DNA of 64,000 nucleotides from a virus, in IMG/VR virus record IMGVR_UViG_3300025127_007751, positions 1-64,000 of that record. One strand, 5' to 3'. Shown here piece after piece: positions 6,323-14,022 of this stretch; the stretch's first letter is position 1, and each line of letters begins with the position of its first letter. A program made the position numbers and the translations under genes. The notes under the pieces are model-generated. The model had not been told where the DNA came from. It did not search any database and saw nothing but the letters and a program-made list of their open reading frames with translations.

Positions 6323-8028
6323 ATTTCTAATTTAATTTCATTTCTAATTACTTTATTCATATGTTTATTAGCACACAAAGCACTTTCTTGTATAATTCTA
6401 TGGCCTGTTAAAGTAATAGCTTCACTCAATATAGAATAGGACATTCCATATCTAAAAGAAGGTAATGCTGTAGCTCCATATAAACTATTAAGTAGAATTT
6501 TCATAGTGTATTGCATTAAATAAAAATATGCACCTCTTTCCTTATTACCTGATTTAAATGCTTTTTTCATTTCATTTTTATATTTTACCCTTTCATCAAA
6601 CCATTTATTAAGTACTGTAGATAAAGTTGATTCTTTATCTGTAGAAAACATACAACCATTAGCCGATATGGCTAAATTATTTTGTTCAATCATAGAAATT
6701 AATTTCCCAACATCAACTGTAGTTTGTTGTCCCTTAGCATTTTCTACTAATAAATGATCATTTGGGTCTTTTTCTTTTAAATCATTAAGTCCCAATCTAT
6801 TATTGCGATCATCAGCATCTACAATACGTCCCTTAAATGTTTCTTTTCCTATGTTTAAAGACATTATAATAGATGGATATAGCGAAGTTAAATCCTCATC
6901 AAACATGTATTTATATAATCCTGCTTTAGGACAAAATAAAAATCCTCCTGCATAGCCTCTTTTACTCTTAGGATTAGGATCCTTAGCTGGTGGGATTATT
7001 TTTTGTGAAAGTAAGTATGCTGATATAGCTCCATCTTGTGTACCGCTATTAGCATATACTTCACTATAATTATGCTTTCCTTTATGTGATAAATTTTTAG
7101 TTAAAGCTATATATTGGAGTTTTTCATCTAATAATTTTAATATTTCAACATCACGAAAGTTATATTGAATGTATTTTTGTAAATCACTTTCAAATAATCT
7201 ATCTAAATTACCTTCATATTCAACTTTTCCTATACCAGTATATTTTTCTCCAATAGCGTCTAATTTCCAACTAGGTTCGTCTTTCCAACTATATTTTTTA
7301 TGTAACCTCATGTAATCAAGAGATTCAACTCCTATAATATCCACAAATTGGTTACGTTTAAAAAAATATTGATTATTTTTTTTAGCATTTACTATTCCTA
7401 GGGGTGATAACAAATCCGCCCATTCTTTACCTAATACATTACACATTCTATAATATAAATAAGGTATATCAAAAAAATCACTATTATAACCTATTAATAT
7501 ATCGGGGTCTATTTCTTTAAATCTTTCTAAAAATTTAGCTAATAATTCTTTTTCTGTTTTACAAGGTACAATTTCTTTATTTTTAGCTTTAGTTCTTTTA
7601 AGTGCATTTTTATCATCACGAACTAATATAACCCAATTATCTAATGTTTTATCCCAATAAGCTATAGTAGTAATAGGCATAGGAGCCCTTTCAATATATT
7701 CTTCAGTTAATGCCCCTCCTATTTCACACTCAATATCAAAAAATAATTCTTTATGTCCTGTTGAGGGAGTATCATTTATACCATATTTTTCAATTAAATA
7801 TTTTTGATAGGGTTTCATATCATGAAAGTGTAAATTAGGAGTATTTTTATCCCATTTATACACTTTCTTTAAATATTCTCCTCTAGTTCCACGATGAGTA
7901 GAATCTTTTTTATTACATTCTTGATATGCAGTATTATGCCATTCGATTTCATCATAGCCACCTTCGTCCCATAAATGAATCTTATATTTATTATTACCTA
8001 ATCTAGTAGCATAACATTTTTTATACAT
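6319..8028 (-). CDS. 43A: family B DNA polymerase, N-terminal part with 3'-5' exonuclease (gp43A)
   Basis: 569 residues with exonuclease motifs Exo I (FDIE, D98 and E100), Exo II (YNSDFFD, 181-187) and Exo III (Y289-x3-D293), then polymerase motif A (DLTSLYPSII from D379) and motif B (KILLNSLYG, 510-518). The protein stops at 569, exactly between motif B and motif C, which starts the gene at 4738-5673. Role in T4: the replicative polymerase with proofreading. The break falls in a surface-exposed stretch, so two chains could associate. Split gp43 is known in some T4-like phages such as Aeromonas phage Aeh1. The stop is followed at once by the cupin gene (4-base overlap). Confidence 0.95.
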   Translation of the reverse strand: MYKKCYATRLGNNKYKIHLWDEGGYDEIEWHNTAYQECNKKDSTHRGTRGEYLKKVYKWDKNTPNLHFHDMKPYQKYLIEKYGINDTPSTGHKELFFDIECEIGGALTEEYIERAPMPITTIAYWDKTLDNWVILVRDDKNALKRTKAKNKEIVPCKTEKELLAKFLERFKEIDPDILIGYNSDFFDIPYLYYRMCNVLGKEWADLLSPLGIVNAKKNNQYFFKRNQFVDIIGVESLDYMRLHKKYSWKDEPSWKLDAIGEKYTGIGKVEYEGNLDRLFESDLQKYIQYNFRDVEILKLLDEKLQYIALTKNLSHKGKHNYSEVYANSGTQDGAISAYLLSQKIIPPAKDPNPKSKRGYAGGFLFCPKAGLYKYMFDEDLTSLYPSIIMSLNIGKETFKGRIVDADDRNNRLGLNDLKEKDPNDHLLVENAKGQQTTVDVGKLISMIEQNNLAISANGCMFSTDKESTLSTVLNKWFDERVKYKNEMKKAFKSGNKERGAYFYLMQYTMKILLNSLYGATALPSFRYGMSYSILSEAITLTGHRIIQESALCANKHMNKVIRNEIKLEI

Positions 8029-8543
8029 TAAAAGAACTGTTTTAAATTAGGTTTAAAATAATTAATTGATTTCATAACTTTTCTATCCCTAGTTCTATAA
8101 ACTACATATCTGTTTCCTACCTTCTCGTAGTGACATGGCTCAGCTTGTTCTTTAGAGCGGAGGGTGACAGTTTCCATGGCTTCTTCTTCAGTGACGCAAG
8201 ACTTAGACATATTGCTTGCTTGTACTTCTTGATAGGCTGGCCATATCTTATCTTTAAGGCCATGTAACATAACCCCGTTCCCAAGGGAAACATAAGTAAT
8301 ATCACACAAAGCATCCAAAACTTCCACGATGTCTCCGTTTTCGCAAGCTTGTCTATATTCTTCCAATTCTTCAAGTACAAAGTCGTATACGAATTTCCAC
8401 TCCTTCTTTTCTGGTATTGTCGGTTCATAATTGTTTGGTTTGCCAAATGTGGCGTTAAATTGTTCTACCTCATCTACAAATGGAACTAATCCATTAGCTT
8501 CAGGGTCAAATATTTGAAAATCAAATTTTAATTGTTTGCTCAT
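8028..8543 (-). CDS. MazG-like nucleotide pyrophosphohydrolase
   Basis: A helical protein of 171 residues starting at MSKQLKFDF (8543), which overlaps the preceding stop by 4 bases; an in-frame extension to 8600 would overlap far more. The central part shows LEELEEYRQA followed by EVLDALCDITYV, the E-E-x-x-E ... E-x-x-D metal-binding pattern of all-alpha NTP pyrophosphatases (MazG, PRA-PH, dUTPase-like). These hydrolyse NTPs or dNTPs to monophosphate and pyrophosphate. Lying between a phosphoribosyltransferase and the polymerase, it may clean or tune nucleotide pools; in a phage with modified guanine it could remove an unwanted triphosphate, which is inference. Confidence 0.8.
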   Translation of the reverse strand: MSKQLKFDFQIFDPEANGLVPFVDEVEQFNATFGKPNNYEPTIPEKKEWKFVYDFVLEELEEYRQACENGDIVEVLDALCDITYVSLGNGVMLHGLKDKIWPAYQEVQASNMSKSCVTEEEAMETVTLRSKEQAEPCHYEKVGNRYVVYRTRDRKVMKSINYFKPNLKQFF

Positions 8544-8920
8544 TTTAAATAATCTTGTATTGTTTCTGAATCTTCTCTTTCCCATGGATATACAATCCAT
8601 TGTTCACTTATTTCTCTAGCATAAAAATTATATTGAAATTTTGAAGTGGATTTATGGTGTAAAGTAGCCCAGTAAGCACCAGGTGCTTTACTTAATGTTT
8701 CTCCTGTATCATTTATATCATCTACTACTAAAGTATTTTTACCAGGATGAAGTACAAAAGGTAAATTTAACTCATGTGAAATCATTACAGCAGGTATTAA
8801 ACCACCTCTAGGTAATCCCATTACTGAGTCAATAATAGGATATTCCGTTATAATTTTTTTACATAAAATATTTACTAATTCATGTATTTCAGACCATTCA
8901 AGGTATACTTTTTTTACCAT
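8540..8920 (-). CDS. purine-type phosphoribosyltransferase
   Basis: A type I phosphoribosyltransferase of 126 residues. The PRPP-binding motif TLVVDDINDTGETL is at residues 63-76, and MGLPRGGLIPAV (34-45) is the usual upstream loop. These enzymes transfer ribose-5-phosphate from PRPP to a base. The short hood region resembles xanthine-guanine type enzymes rather than orotate enzymes, so guanine salvage is plausible. It lies one base from folE2, whose substrate is GTP, so it could feed that pathway. Substrate is not proven by sequence. Confidence 0.85.
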   Translation of the reverse strand: MVKKVYLEWSEIHELVNILCKKIITEYPIIDSVMGLPRGGLIPAVMISHELNLPFVLHPGKNTLVVDDINDTGETLSKAPGAYWATLHHKSTSKFQYNFYAREISEQWIVYPWEREDSETIQDYLK

Positions 8921-9940
8921 TTATGATATATGAATTAAACTAGACCATGTTTCATGAGAAACATCAGGACAAAACTTACTATTTGGGTGTAAAATAACTG
9001 ACACAGCATCATGTGAATGTAATGATTCCTGATGTGAACATATTACCCTAAAATCTTTTATTCTTTTATCTGCTATTAATTGCTCATATAATAATCTAGC
9101 AGCATCTTCTACAAATTTAAGATATGAACCATTTAATTCAGCAAATGCCATTTCATCTTCTCTTTTAACTACTACTTGAGTTTCTGTATTAAGAGCTTTA
9201 TCACACATTTCTTGTAACTCCTCTATCCAAACCATATCTTCAAATTCAATAGATATTCTGGCTACTGATCTTTGTGAATGGGATACTGTTGCTTTATTTC
9301 TATATTTTCTAGCATATTCAGCTAATTCATAAGAACAAGGACAAGCTGATGAATAAACAAAATCAAAATGAATATATTTTTTTAATTCACCTTGTTTATT
9401 TAAATTACCTTCTAAAGTAACATTATAATATTGGTAGCCTTCATTATCTGATCTTAATGATTTTTTAATAATAGGATAAGAAAATTTAAGTGCAATTTTA
9501 GAATCAAATGTATTTAATTTATCCTTATAAGCATGTAAAATATCTTTTAATTTATCTATACTAAAAGTATGATTTCTAAATTCATAAAATGATCTCATAA
9601 TACGAGACATATTAATTCCTTTTTTATGAGCTTCTAAAGATACAGTACCAGTTACTTTAGTTTCTAATTCTATATTACCATTATCTCTTGTACTATATTT
9701 TAGTGGCAATCTAAAATTATGAATACCCACTTGTTGAATAGCAACAGGAGATCCTTGAATTAGAGATGAAGGGCCATTTTGTAGATCAGGGAATGTTTCT
9801 ATATCTTCCTTAGTGGCTACATACTCTGAATCATAATCTCTATTTGGTTCATTATATTTTACGGAATGTTCATTTGGTTCTGGTTCTTTGTAGGAATCTA
9901 CATCTCCTACCCATTCATATTTTTTTATAAATTTACTCAT
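8921..9940 (-). CDS. folE2: GTP cyclohydrolase FolE2 (type IB)
   Basis: A 339-residue GTP cyclohydrolase IB that opens GTP to dihydroneopterin triphosphate, first step of 7-deazaguanine synthesis. Family hallmarks: LEAHKKGINMSRIMRSFYEF, the catalytic cysteine in SACPCS, and H-E residues near the C-terminus (VSHETWSSLIHIS). The longer frame opens with a TTG at 9955, but ATG at 9940 lies just past the flavodoxin stop (9945) and starts with MSKFIKKYEWVGD, so I use it. With QueD, QueE and QueC it completes a phage-encoded route to preQ0. FolE2, unlike FolE, can work without zinc. Confidence 0.95.
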   Translation of the reverse strand: MSKFIKKYEWVGDVDSYKEPEPNEHSVKYNEPNRDYDSEYVATKEDIETFPDLQNGPSSLIQGSPVAIQQVGIHNFRLPLKYSTRDNGNIELETKVTGTVSLEAHKKGINMSRIMRSFYEFRNHTFSIDKLKDILHAYKDKLNTFDSKIALKFSYPIIKKSLRSDNEGYQYYNVTLEGNLNKQGELKKYIHFDFVYSSACPCSYELAEYARKYRNKATVSHSQRSVARISIEFEDMVWIEELQEMCDKALNTETQVVVKREDEMAFAELNGSYLKFVEDAARLLYEQLIADKRIKDFRVICSHQESLHSHDAVSVILHPNSKFCPDVSHETWSSLIHIS

Positions 9941-9944
9941 ATCT

Positions 9945-10457
9945 TTACTTATCAATATAATATTCTTTTTTTAATTGTTCAACCCATTTTTTAAGTCTTT
10001 CCTGTGTAAGTTCGGGTTGATTATCTTCATCTAAACATAAACCATAGAAAGTACTAGCATCAACTAATGACTTGGGGGTTTCATCTAAGTCATATGAGTC
10101 ATCGTTTTCCGTATAACCAATAACTTTGCCTCCATTTTCTATAATAACTTCAGCTAATATACCTATACCATCACAAAACCATTCTTCATATCCTAATTGA
10201 TCTCCTAAACCAAAAATAGCCACTGTTTTATCTGTAAAATCTATTGTTTTAAATTCTTCAAAATAATCTTCCCAATCACTTTGAAGCTCACCATCATACC
10301 AAGTAGGTATGCCTAATATAAATTTATCATGATCCCAATCTTCCAGAGTTAAATCTGCAACAGTAGTAACATCAATACCATCTATTAACTTAGTTATATC
10401 TTCAGTAACTAATTCTGTATTACCAGTATCAGAACCATAAATCAATTTTATACGCAT
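9945..10457 (-). CDS. fld: flavodoxin
   Basis: 170 residues. The FMN phosphate loop GSDTGNTE is near residues 8-15, aromatic isoalloxazine contacts are in IPTWYDGELQSDWEDY and FGLGDQLGYEEWFCDG, and the length matches long-chain flavodoxins. Flavodoxin delivers low-potential electrons; bacterial QueE is a radical-SAM enzyme reduced by flavodoxin, and queE starts right next to this gene with a 10-base overlap. I infer that it powers QueE. An alternative role is to help the ribonucleotide reductase. Confidence 0.96.
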   Translation of the reverse strand: MRIKLIYGSDTGNTELVTEDITKLIDGIDVTTVADLTLEDWDHDKFILGIPTWYDGELQSDWEDYFEEFKTIDFTDKTVAIFGLGDQLGYEEWFCDGIGILAEVIIENGGKVIGYTENDDSYDLDETPKSLVDASTFYGLCLDEDNQPELTQERLKKWVEQLKKEYYIDK

Positions 10458-11230
10458 CTTTCAGTATTAAATGCCATAATATGAGAACGGCCTGTAAAAC
10501 GCCATCCTTTATCTCTGACAAAATTCATAACAATTGGATAGGATTCAAATAATGAATCTCTATCATCACCAGCAGGCATAGCCCAAATTTTTTCTGCTGG
10601 TATGTTTAATTTTTCTATCATTTCATCTACTTCGGGAACCATAGATAATTCTTTATCTATTACAGGTTTAATATGATAATCAGAATGATAATCAATAGAT
10701 TGCTTAATAGCATCTAAATTCATTCTTTTTGAATTATGCTTTTTAACCATTTTCTCATCTACTGTTTCTCCCTGAGGTGTTACAGCTCCCACCACTGGAA
10801 TACTGTTGCTAAACTTAGGACTAATAGATAACAGATTAATAGGATAATCGGTAGGTAGGAAATGGGATCCTTCTGTTTCAATCGTGATAAAAATTTCTCT
10901 ATCATGAGCAAAATGGGTTAGTTCATTTACTAAAGCAGGATGCATTGTGGGAGAACCTCCTGTTAGCATCATTTCTTTAATATGAGGATGCTTATCATAC
11001 ATGTCAATAATATCTTGAAAATTATAAGTACCTTTCTCTGGATGAATACTTGTATACCAAGAATCACACCATCCTCCTTCTCCAAAATAACATCTATGAG
11101 TGCATCCTGTTGTTCTAACAACAATTGTTGGGTAACCCTGTCTGGAACCTTCTGATTGTACTGCTGTATATAATTCTAATACAGGAAGTGTTTTTTGATA
11201 GTCACCTATCCTTTTTAATTTTCTGTGCAT
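10448..11230 (-). CDS. queE: 7-carboxy-7-deazaguanine synthase QueE (radical SAM)
   Basis: 260 residues. QueE converts 6-carboxytetrahydropterin to 7-carboxy-7-deazaguanine using S-adenosylmethionine and a 4Fe-4S cluster. Seen: the substrate segment LYTAVQSEGSRQGYPTIVVR, the cluster cysteines C43, C47 and C55, the MMLTGGSPTMHP loop that binds SAM, and IETEGS. The cysteine spacing is C-x3-C-x7-C instead of the usual C-x3-C-x2-C: five extra residues (FGEGG region) sit between the second and third cysteine, ahead of the family's W-C-D. Everything else fits QueE. The gene overlaps flavodoxin by 10 bases. Confidence 0.94.
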   Translation of the reverse strand: MHRKLKRIGDYQKTLPVLELYTAVQSEGSRQGYPTIVVRTTGCTHRCYFGEGGWCDSWYTSIHPEKGTYNFQDIIDMYDKHPHIKEMMLTGGSPTMHPALVNELTHFAHDREIFITIETEGSHFLPTDYPINLLSISPKFSNSIPVVGAVTPQGETVDEKMVKKHNSKRMNLDAIKQSIDYHSDYHIKPVIDKELSMVPEVDEMIEKLNIPAEKIWAMPAGDDRDSLFESYPIVMNFVRDKGWRFTGRSHIMAFNTERCV

Positions 11231-11272
11231 ATGTTAATTTTTTAAAGTGGTTTTACAGTCACTATATAAAAC

Positions 11273-11737
11273 TTATTCACTAAAATAAGCTGCATTTTTA
11301 CCATGTTCCATAAACTTAACTTTGGTAACTCTTACTCTACCTTCAGTTTCGGTATCAACAAACTTATTTAGTTTGGTATAAATATATTCAGCAAATTTCT
11401 CCGCGCCAGTTGCTGGTATTACTCTTACTTGAGCTACACCTGCTTTATCCATTTCTTTAAATGCATTAATATATGGATCATCTTCAGCAACAATTAAAGT
11501 ATGATCAAACATATAATCCATCCATTCTTTAGGTGATTTACCATCAATTTGAGTTTTTGCCCTTTTCATTCCTCCAAAATCCCAAACCCAATTTCTTTCA
11601 TCTAAACCACCTTCAAAATATACTTTAAATGAAATTCCATAACCATGAACAAATCTACAGTGTGTAGTTTCTGCTTTCCATTGACGGAACACTGTACTAA
11701 ACCCGTCAAATACTTTACTTGATTGATATTTACCCAT
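11273..11737 (-). CDS. queD: 6-carboxytetrahydropterin synthase QueD-like
   Basis: 154 residues of the 6-pyruvoyl-tetrahydropterin synthase family, making 6-carboxytetrahydropterin from dihydroneopterin triphosphate. The active-site stretch is FRQWKAETTHCRFVHGYG: nucleophile C27, with H26 and H31, and Y33 where classical enzymes have the last His of H-G-H. This FRQW...HC...HGY form is, as I recall, typical of a phage and proteobacterial subfamily. D78-H79 supplies the distal catalytic pair. Placed between queE and thioredoxin; it overlaps the thioredoxin gene by 8 bases. Confidence 0.93.
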   Translation of the reverse strand: MGKYQSSKVFDGFSTVFRQWKAETTHCRFVHGYGISFKVYFEGGLDERNWVWDFGGMKRAKTQIDGKSPKEWMDYMFDHTLIVAEDDPYINAFKEMDKAGVAQVRVIPATGAEKFAEYIYTKLNKFVDTETEGRVRVTKVKFMEHGKNAAYFSE

Positions 11738-11978
11738 TATAAAAATTTAAAATTGTTTCATCTGGTTGTACCCCAACCATTCTGTTTAACTCATTTCCAT
11801 TGCCATCTACTAAAACTAAACAGGGAACATTTCTAATCCCATATTTAGCTGACATTTCTCTATTTTGGTCAACATCAATTTTTTTATAACTAATTTGACC
11901 AGATAATTTCTCCATTCTTGGAGCTAATGCTTTGCATGGACCACACCATGATGCTGTAAAATATAATATTTTTTTCAT
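11730..11978 (-). CDS. trx: thioredoxin
   Basis: An 82-residue minimal thioredoxin with the active site FTASWCGPCK and the cis-proline segment RNVPCLVLVDGNG. It is shorter than the usual ~105 residues because the N-terminal strand-helix is trimmed, as in T4 thioredoxin (NrdC, 87 residues). It can reduce the phage ribonucleotide reductase encoded at 20.6-23.5 kb, and could also serve enzymes of the preQ0 cluster in which it sits. Start and stop overlap both neighbours by a few bases. Confidence 0.95.
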   Translation of the reverse strand: MKKILYFTASWCGPCKALAPRMEKLSGQISYKKIDVDQNREMSAKYGIRNVPCLVLVDGNGNELNRMVGVQPDETILNFYNG

Positions 11979-12172
11979 ACTAATTCTTCTATTATGCCTA
12001 TTAACTCACTCAATATAAGAACCCCTACTGCAAAAGGCACGGAATACAGTAAAAGTCCATAACCAACTAATCTAAATCCAGATTTAATAAAACTAACAAT
12101 TTGATGCCATTTTTGGTTAGGCATATATTCCAAATTATCTCTATCTCTTTTTATATCATTTATATCTATCAT
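11975..12172 (-). CDS. small single-pass membrane protein
   Basis: 65 residues; a charged N-terminal half (residues 1-30) is followed by one hydrophobic segment (LVGYGLLLYSVPFAVGVLILSE region, about 35-58) and a short acidic end. It overlaps thioredoxin and the methyltransferase-like gene by 4 bases each (ATGA), which makes it a convincing coupled gene. No known family is recognised. Confidence 0.72.
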   Translation of the reverse strand: MIDINDIKRDRDNLEYMPNQKWHQIVSFIKSGFRLVGYGLLLYSVPFAVGVLILSELIGIIEELV

Positions 12173-12861
12173 AATTTAACTTTTTGATATATTAATTTAA
12201 CATTATTACCTACTAAGTCCTTACTTAATTTTCTCCAATTACTATTACCTTCTTCAATATAATGGTAAACATTACTACCCTTACCAATAATAGGATAATT
12301 AATTGTAACTTTTTCTATATCACCTTTTCTTTCTGGTGGAGTATCATAAGTATATTCTACCCAAGTATTCATAAACCAATTATCATCTATAATTAAAACA
12401 GAACCAATGGGCATTTTATTTTCAATTGCTATAAATTCCCTCCAACAATGTAATGCAGATGGAAAAGGATTTTTTATATTAATATCATAAGAATCTAAAT
12501 GAACTAAATTAGGAATAACTTTAGTATTATTTAAAAATTCTACAGAATCCCCAACATTGTGGTTTACCTTTAAATTTAAATTTTTATAAAATTTTTTACT
12601 TTTATTTACTACTGAATTAGAAATATCAACTGAATGAAACTCACCTCCTGTCAACTCACTTAATTTAGCAAAAAATGCCCCAAAACAACCGTCATTAATA
12701 TCCTGAGATGCTCCTGTTTCTATACAATTAATTTTGCCAGGAGAAAAAAGAGGTAAAATATCTAAAAGATTAGTTAATTGGTTTTTTCTCCAGGGGGTTA
12801 ATTTAAAATGTTTTTTAAAAAAATCAGCAGCCTCAAAAACGGGATGTTTAAATTTTTTCAT
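12169..12861 (-). CDS. SAM-dependent methyltransferase-like protein
   Basis: 230 residues with a Rossmann-like order: INCIETGAS (motif I position), FHSVDIS (acidic end of strand 2), NVGDSVEFL, LVHLDSYD and VLIIDDNW. This matches class I methyltransferases of the Methyltransf_24 kind, often found near glycan or natural-product genes. The glycine-rich loop is weak (ETGAS), so catalytic activity is uncertain. No DNA-methylase N/DPPY motif is present. It lies in the preQ0 operon region. Confidence 0.65.
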   Translation of the reverse strand: MKKFKHPVFEAADFFKKHFKLTPWRKNQLTNLLDILPLFSPGKINCIETGASQDINDGCFGAFFAKLSELTGGEFHSVDISNSVVNKSKKFYKNLNLKVNHNVGDSVEFLNNTKVIPNLVHLDSYDINIKNPFPSALHCWREFIAIENKMPIGSVLIIDDNWFMNTWVEYTYDTPPERKGDIEKVTINYPIIGKGSNVYHYIEEGNSNWRKLSKDLVGNNVKLIYQKVKL

Positions 12862-13057
12862 TATCTTTATCCTTTAAATTACTATTATAATCTAATATAA
12901 ATCCTACCGCTACTATCAAATTCATACTAATAGAAGATAAAATTTCTATAGCATCGTGAAAGTTATGAATAGATAAATGGATATGACCAACAACCCAAAA
13001 AGGTATAGCTAAATTTTGACTTATCCAAATTAATAAAAATTTTATAAAATCTTTCAT
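12848..13057 (-). CDS. small membrane protein
   Basis: 69 residues with two hydrophobic stretches (FIKFLLIWISQNLAIPFWVV, then SISMNLIVAVGFIL) and a charged tail. It overlaps the methyltransferase-like gene by 14 bases and starts 12 bases after the tRNA 3' end. No family recognised; the call rests on packing and ATG start. Confidence 0.65.
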   Translation of the reverse strand: MKDFIKFLLIWISQNLAIPFWVVGHIHLSIHNFHDAIEILSSISMNLIVAVGFILDYNSNLKDKDNEKI

Positions 13058-13069
13058 ATTAAAAATTTG

Positions 13070-13142
13070 TTGGCTCGCTAGGGATCGAACCTAGACTCTT
13101 CTGGACCAAAACCAGACGTGTTGCCAGTTACACCACGAGCCA
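13070..13142 (-). tRNA. trnQ: tRNA-Gln (anticodon UUG)
   Basis: On the minus strand a 73-base cloverleaf: acceptor TGGCTCG pairs with CGAGCCA, anticodon stem TCTGG/CCAGA encloses loop TTTTGGT with anticodon TTG, and the T arm contains GGTTCGATCC. Discriminator base is A; CCA is not encoded. It reads CAA codons. It lies between queC and a small membrane gene, but is not itself a queuosine target, since those have GUN anticodons. Confidence 0.96.
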
Positions 13143-13149
13143 AGTGTAT

Positions 13150-13944
13150 TTATGCTGAATAATCAGCTAATACTTTCTCAACTGAAGCTTTTGCCACTTC
13201 ATAAGAAACAGGTCCCGTTTCATCTTCATATTGAACGGGATCAGGTCTTCCTAATGCTATAAATGCTTCGATTCTCTCAACTGATGATGCTGATTTATAA
13301 TCAGAATTACCACTTGGATAAGGTTTATAAGATGTATTTGTTCTCTTATATACTTCATCAAAGTCAATATCTAATACACCACAAAGATATTCTCCATCCT
13401 GTAATATACCATACTTGTCAGTATCAAGATAAGGTGTAAAATAACCTACTCTTTCAGCTTCCCAATTACCAATCCTAAAAGCTGCATCATCTGCATCTCT
13501 AAATTCTTGTCTACAATCAGGATAAACCGCATGATCACCAGCATGTATTCCTAAACAAATATCAACTTGCTCCTGTGTAGCATTTGCTTTAGATAAAGCA
13601 ACTGCCTGTGTAATAGAAGCAAACATTTTATTTCTATTAGGTACTACTGTTTCTTTCATATTTTCTTGCTCGTAATGACCTTCTGGAACATCATCTCCAC
13701 CTTGTACTAAGGCTGAGTTTAATAAGTCAACTAAACCATCAAGTTTAATTTGCTTATATGTTACATTATGTCCTTTACTAGCTAAATAATCTATAAGAGA
13801 CTGTGCTCTTTCTAATTCAACTCTATGCTTTTGACCATAATCAAAAGATAAAGCTGTTACTGAATCATACTCAGATAACGCTCTAAGTAAAAGTGTGGAA
13901 CTATCCATCCCGCCACTTAGCGAAACAACTGCATGTTTACTCAT
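13150..13944 (-). CDS. queC: 7-cyano-7-deazaguanine (preQ0) synthase QueC, zinc site lost
   Basis: 264 residues. The ATP-pyrophosphatase loop SGGMDSS is at residues 10-16, and ALSFDYGQKHRVEL, VVPNRNKMFAS and LGIHAGDHAVYPDCR follow as in QueC, which turns 7-carboxy-7-deazaguanine into preQ0 with ammonia and ATP. The C-terminal zinc site is replaced: where the family has T-W-S-C-Y and C-G-K-C-G-T-C-V-E-R, this protein has TNTSY (S205) and DYKSASSVER (D215, S218, S221). All four ligand positions are thus non-cysteine while the surrounding residues are kept. The rest looks active. It follows dpdA by about 60 bases. Confidence 0.93.
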   Translation of the reverse strand: MSKHAVVSLSGGMDSSTLLLRALSEYDSVTALSFDYGQKHRVELERAQSLIDYLASKGHNVTYKQIKLDGLVDLLNSALVQGGDDVPEGHYEQENMKETVVPNRNKMFASITQAVALSKANATQEQVDICLGIHAGDHAVYPDCRQEFRDADDAAFRIGNWEAERVGYFTPYLDTDKYGILQDGEYLCGVLDIDFDEVYKRTNTSYKPYPSGNSDYKSASSVERIEAFIALGRPDPVQYEDETGPVSYEVAKASVEKVLADYSA

Positions 13945-14007
13945 AATAATAATTGATTTAAATTTTGCCAGGTATTATAAAGCGTATAGGCAAACGCATT
14001 TCGTTCT

Positions 14008-14022
14008 TTATACATATGAATT
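14008..14022 (-). promoter_or_regulatory. promoter-like element before queC
   Basis: The minus strand reads TTCATATGTATAAAG at the very end of dpdA, 64 bases before the queC start. It matches the TATGTATAA core found before other early-type genes. Confidence 0.4.

Noticed and set aside
8117-8446. Minus-strand frame of 109 codons inside the pyrophosphohydrolase gene
   Set aside because: Alternative frame of the gene at 8028-8543; no start context, and the other frame shows the MazG-type motif.
11273-11737. QueD as inactive because the H-G-H motif reads H-G-Y
   Set aside because: The FRQW...HC...HGY form recurs, as I recall, in a known QueD subfamily; the catalytic Cys and the Asp-His pair are present.
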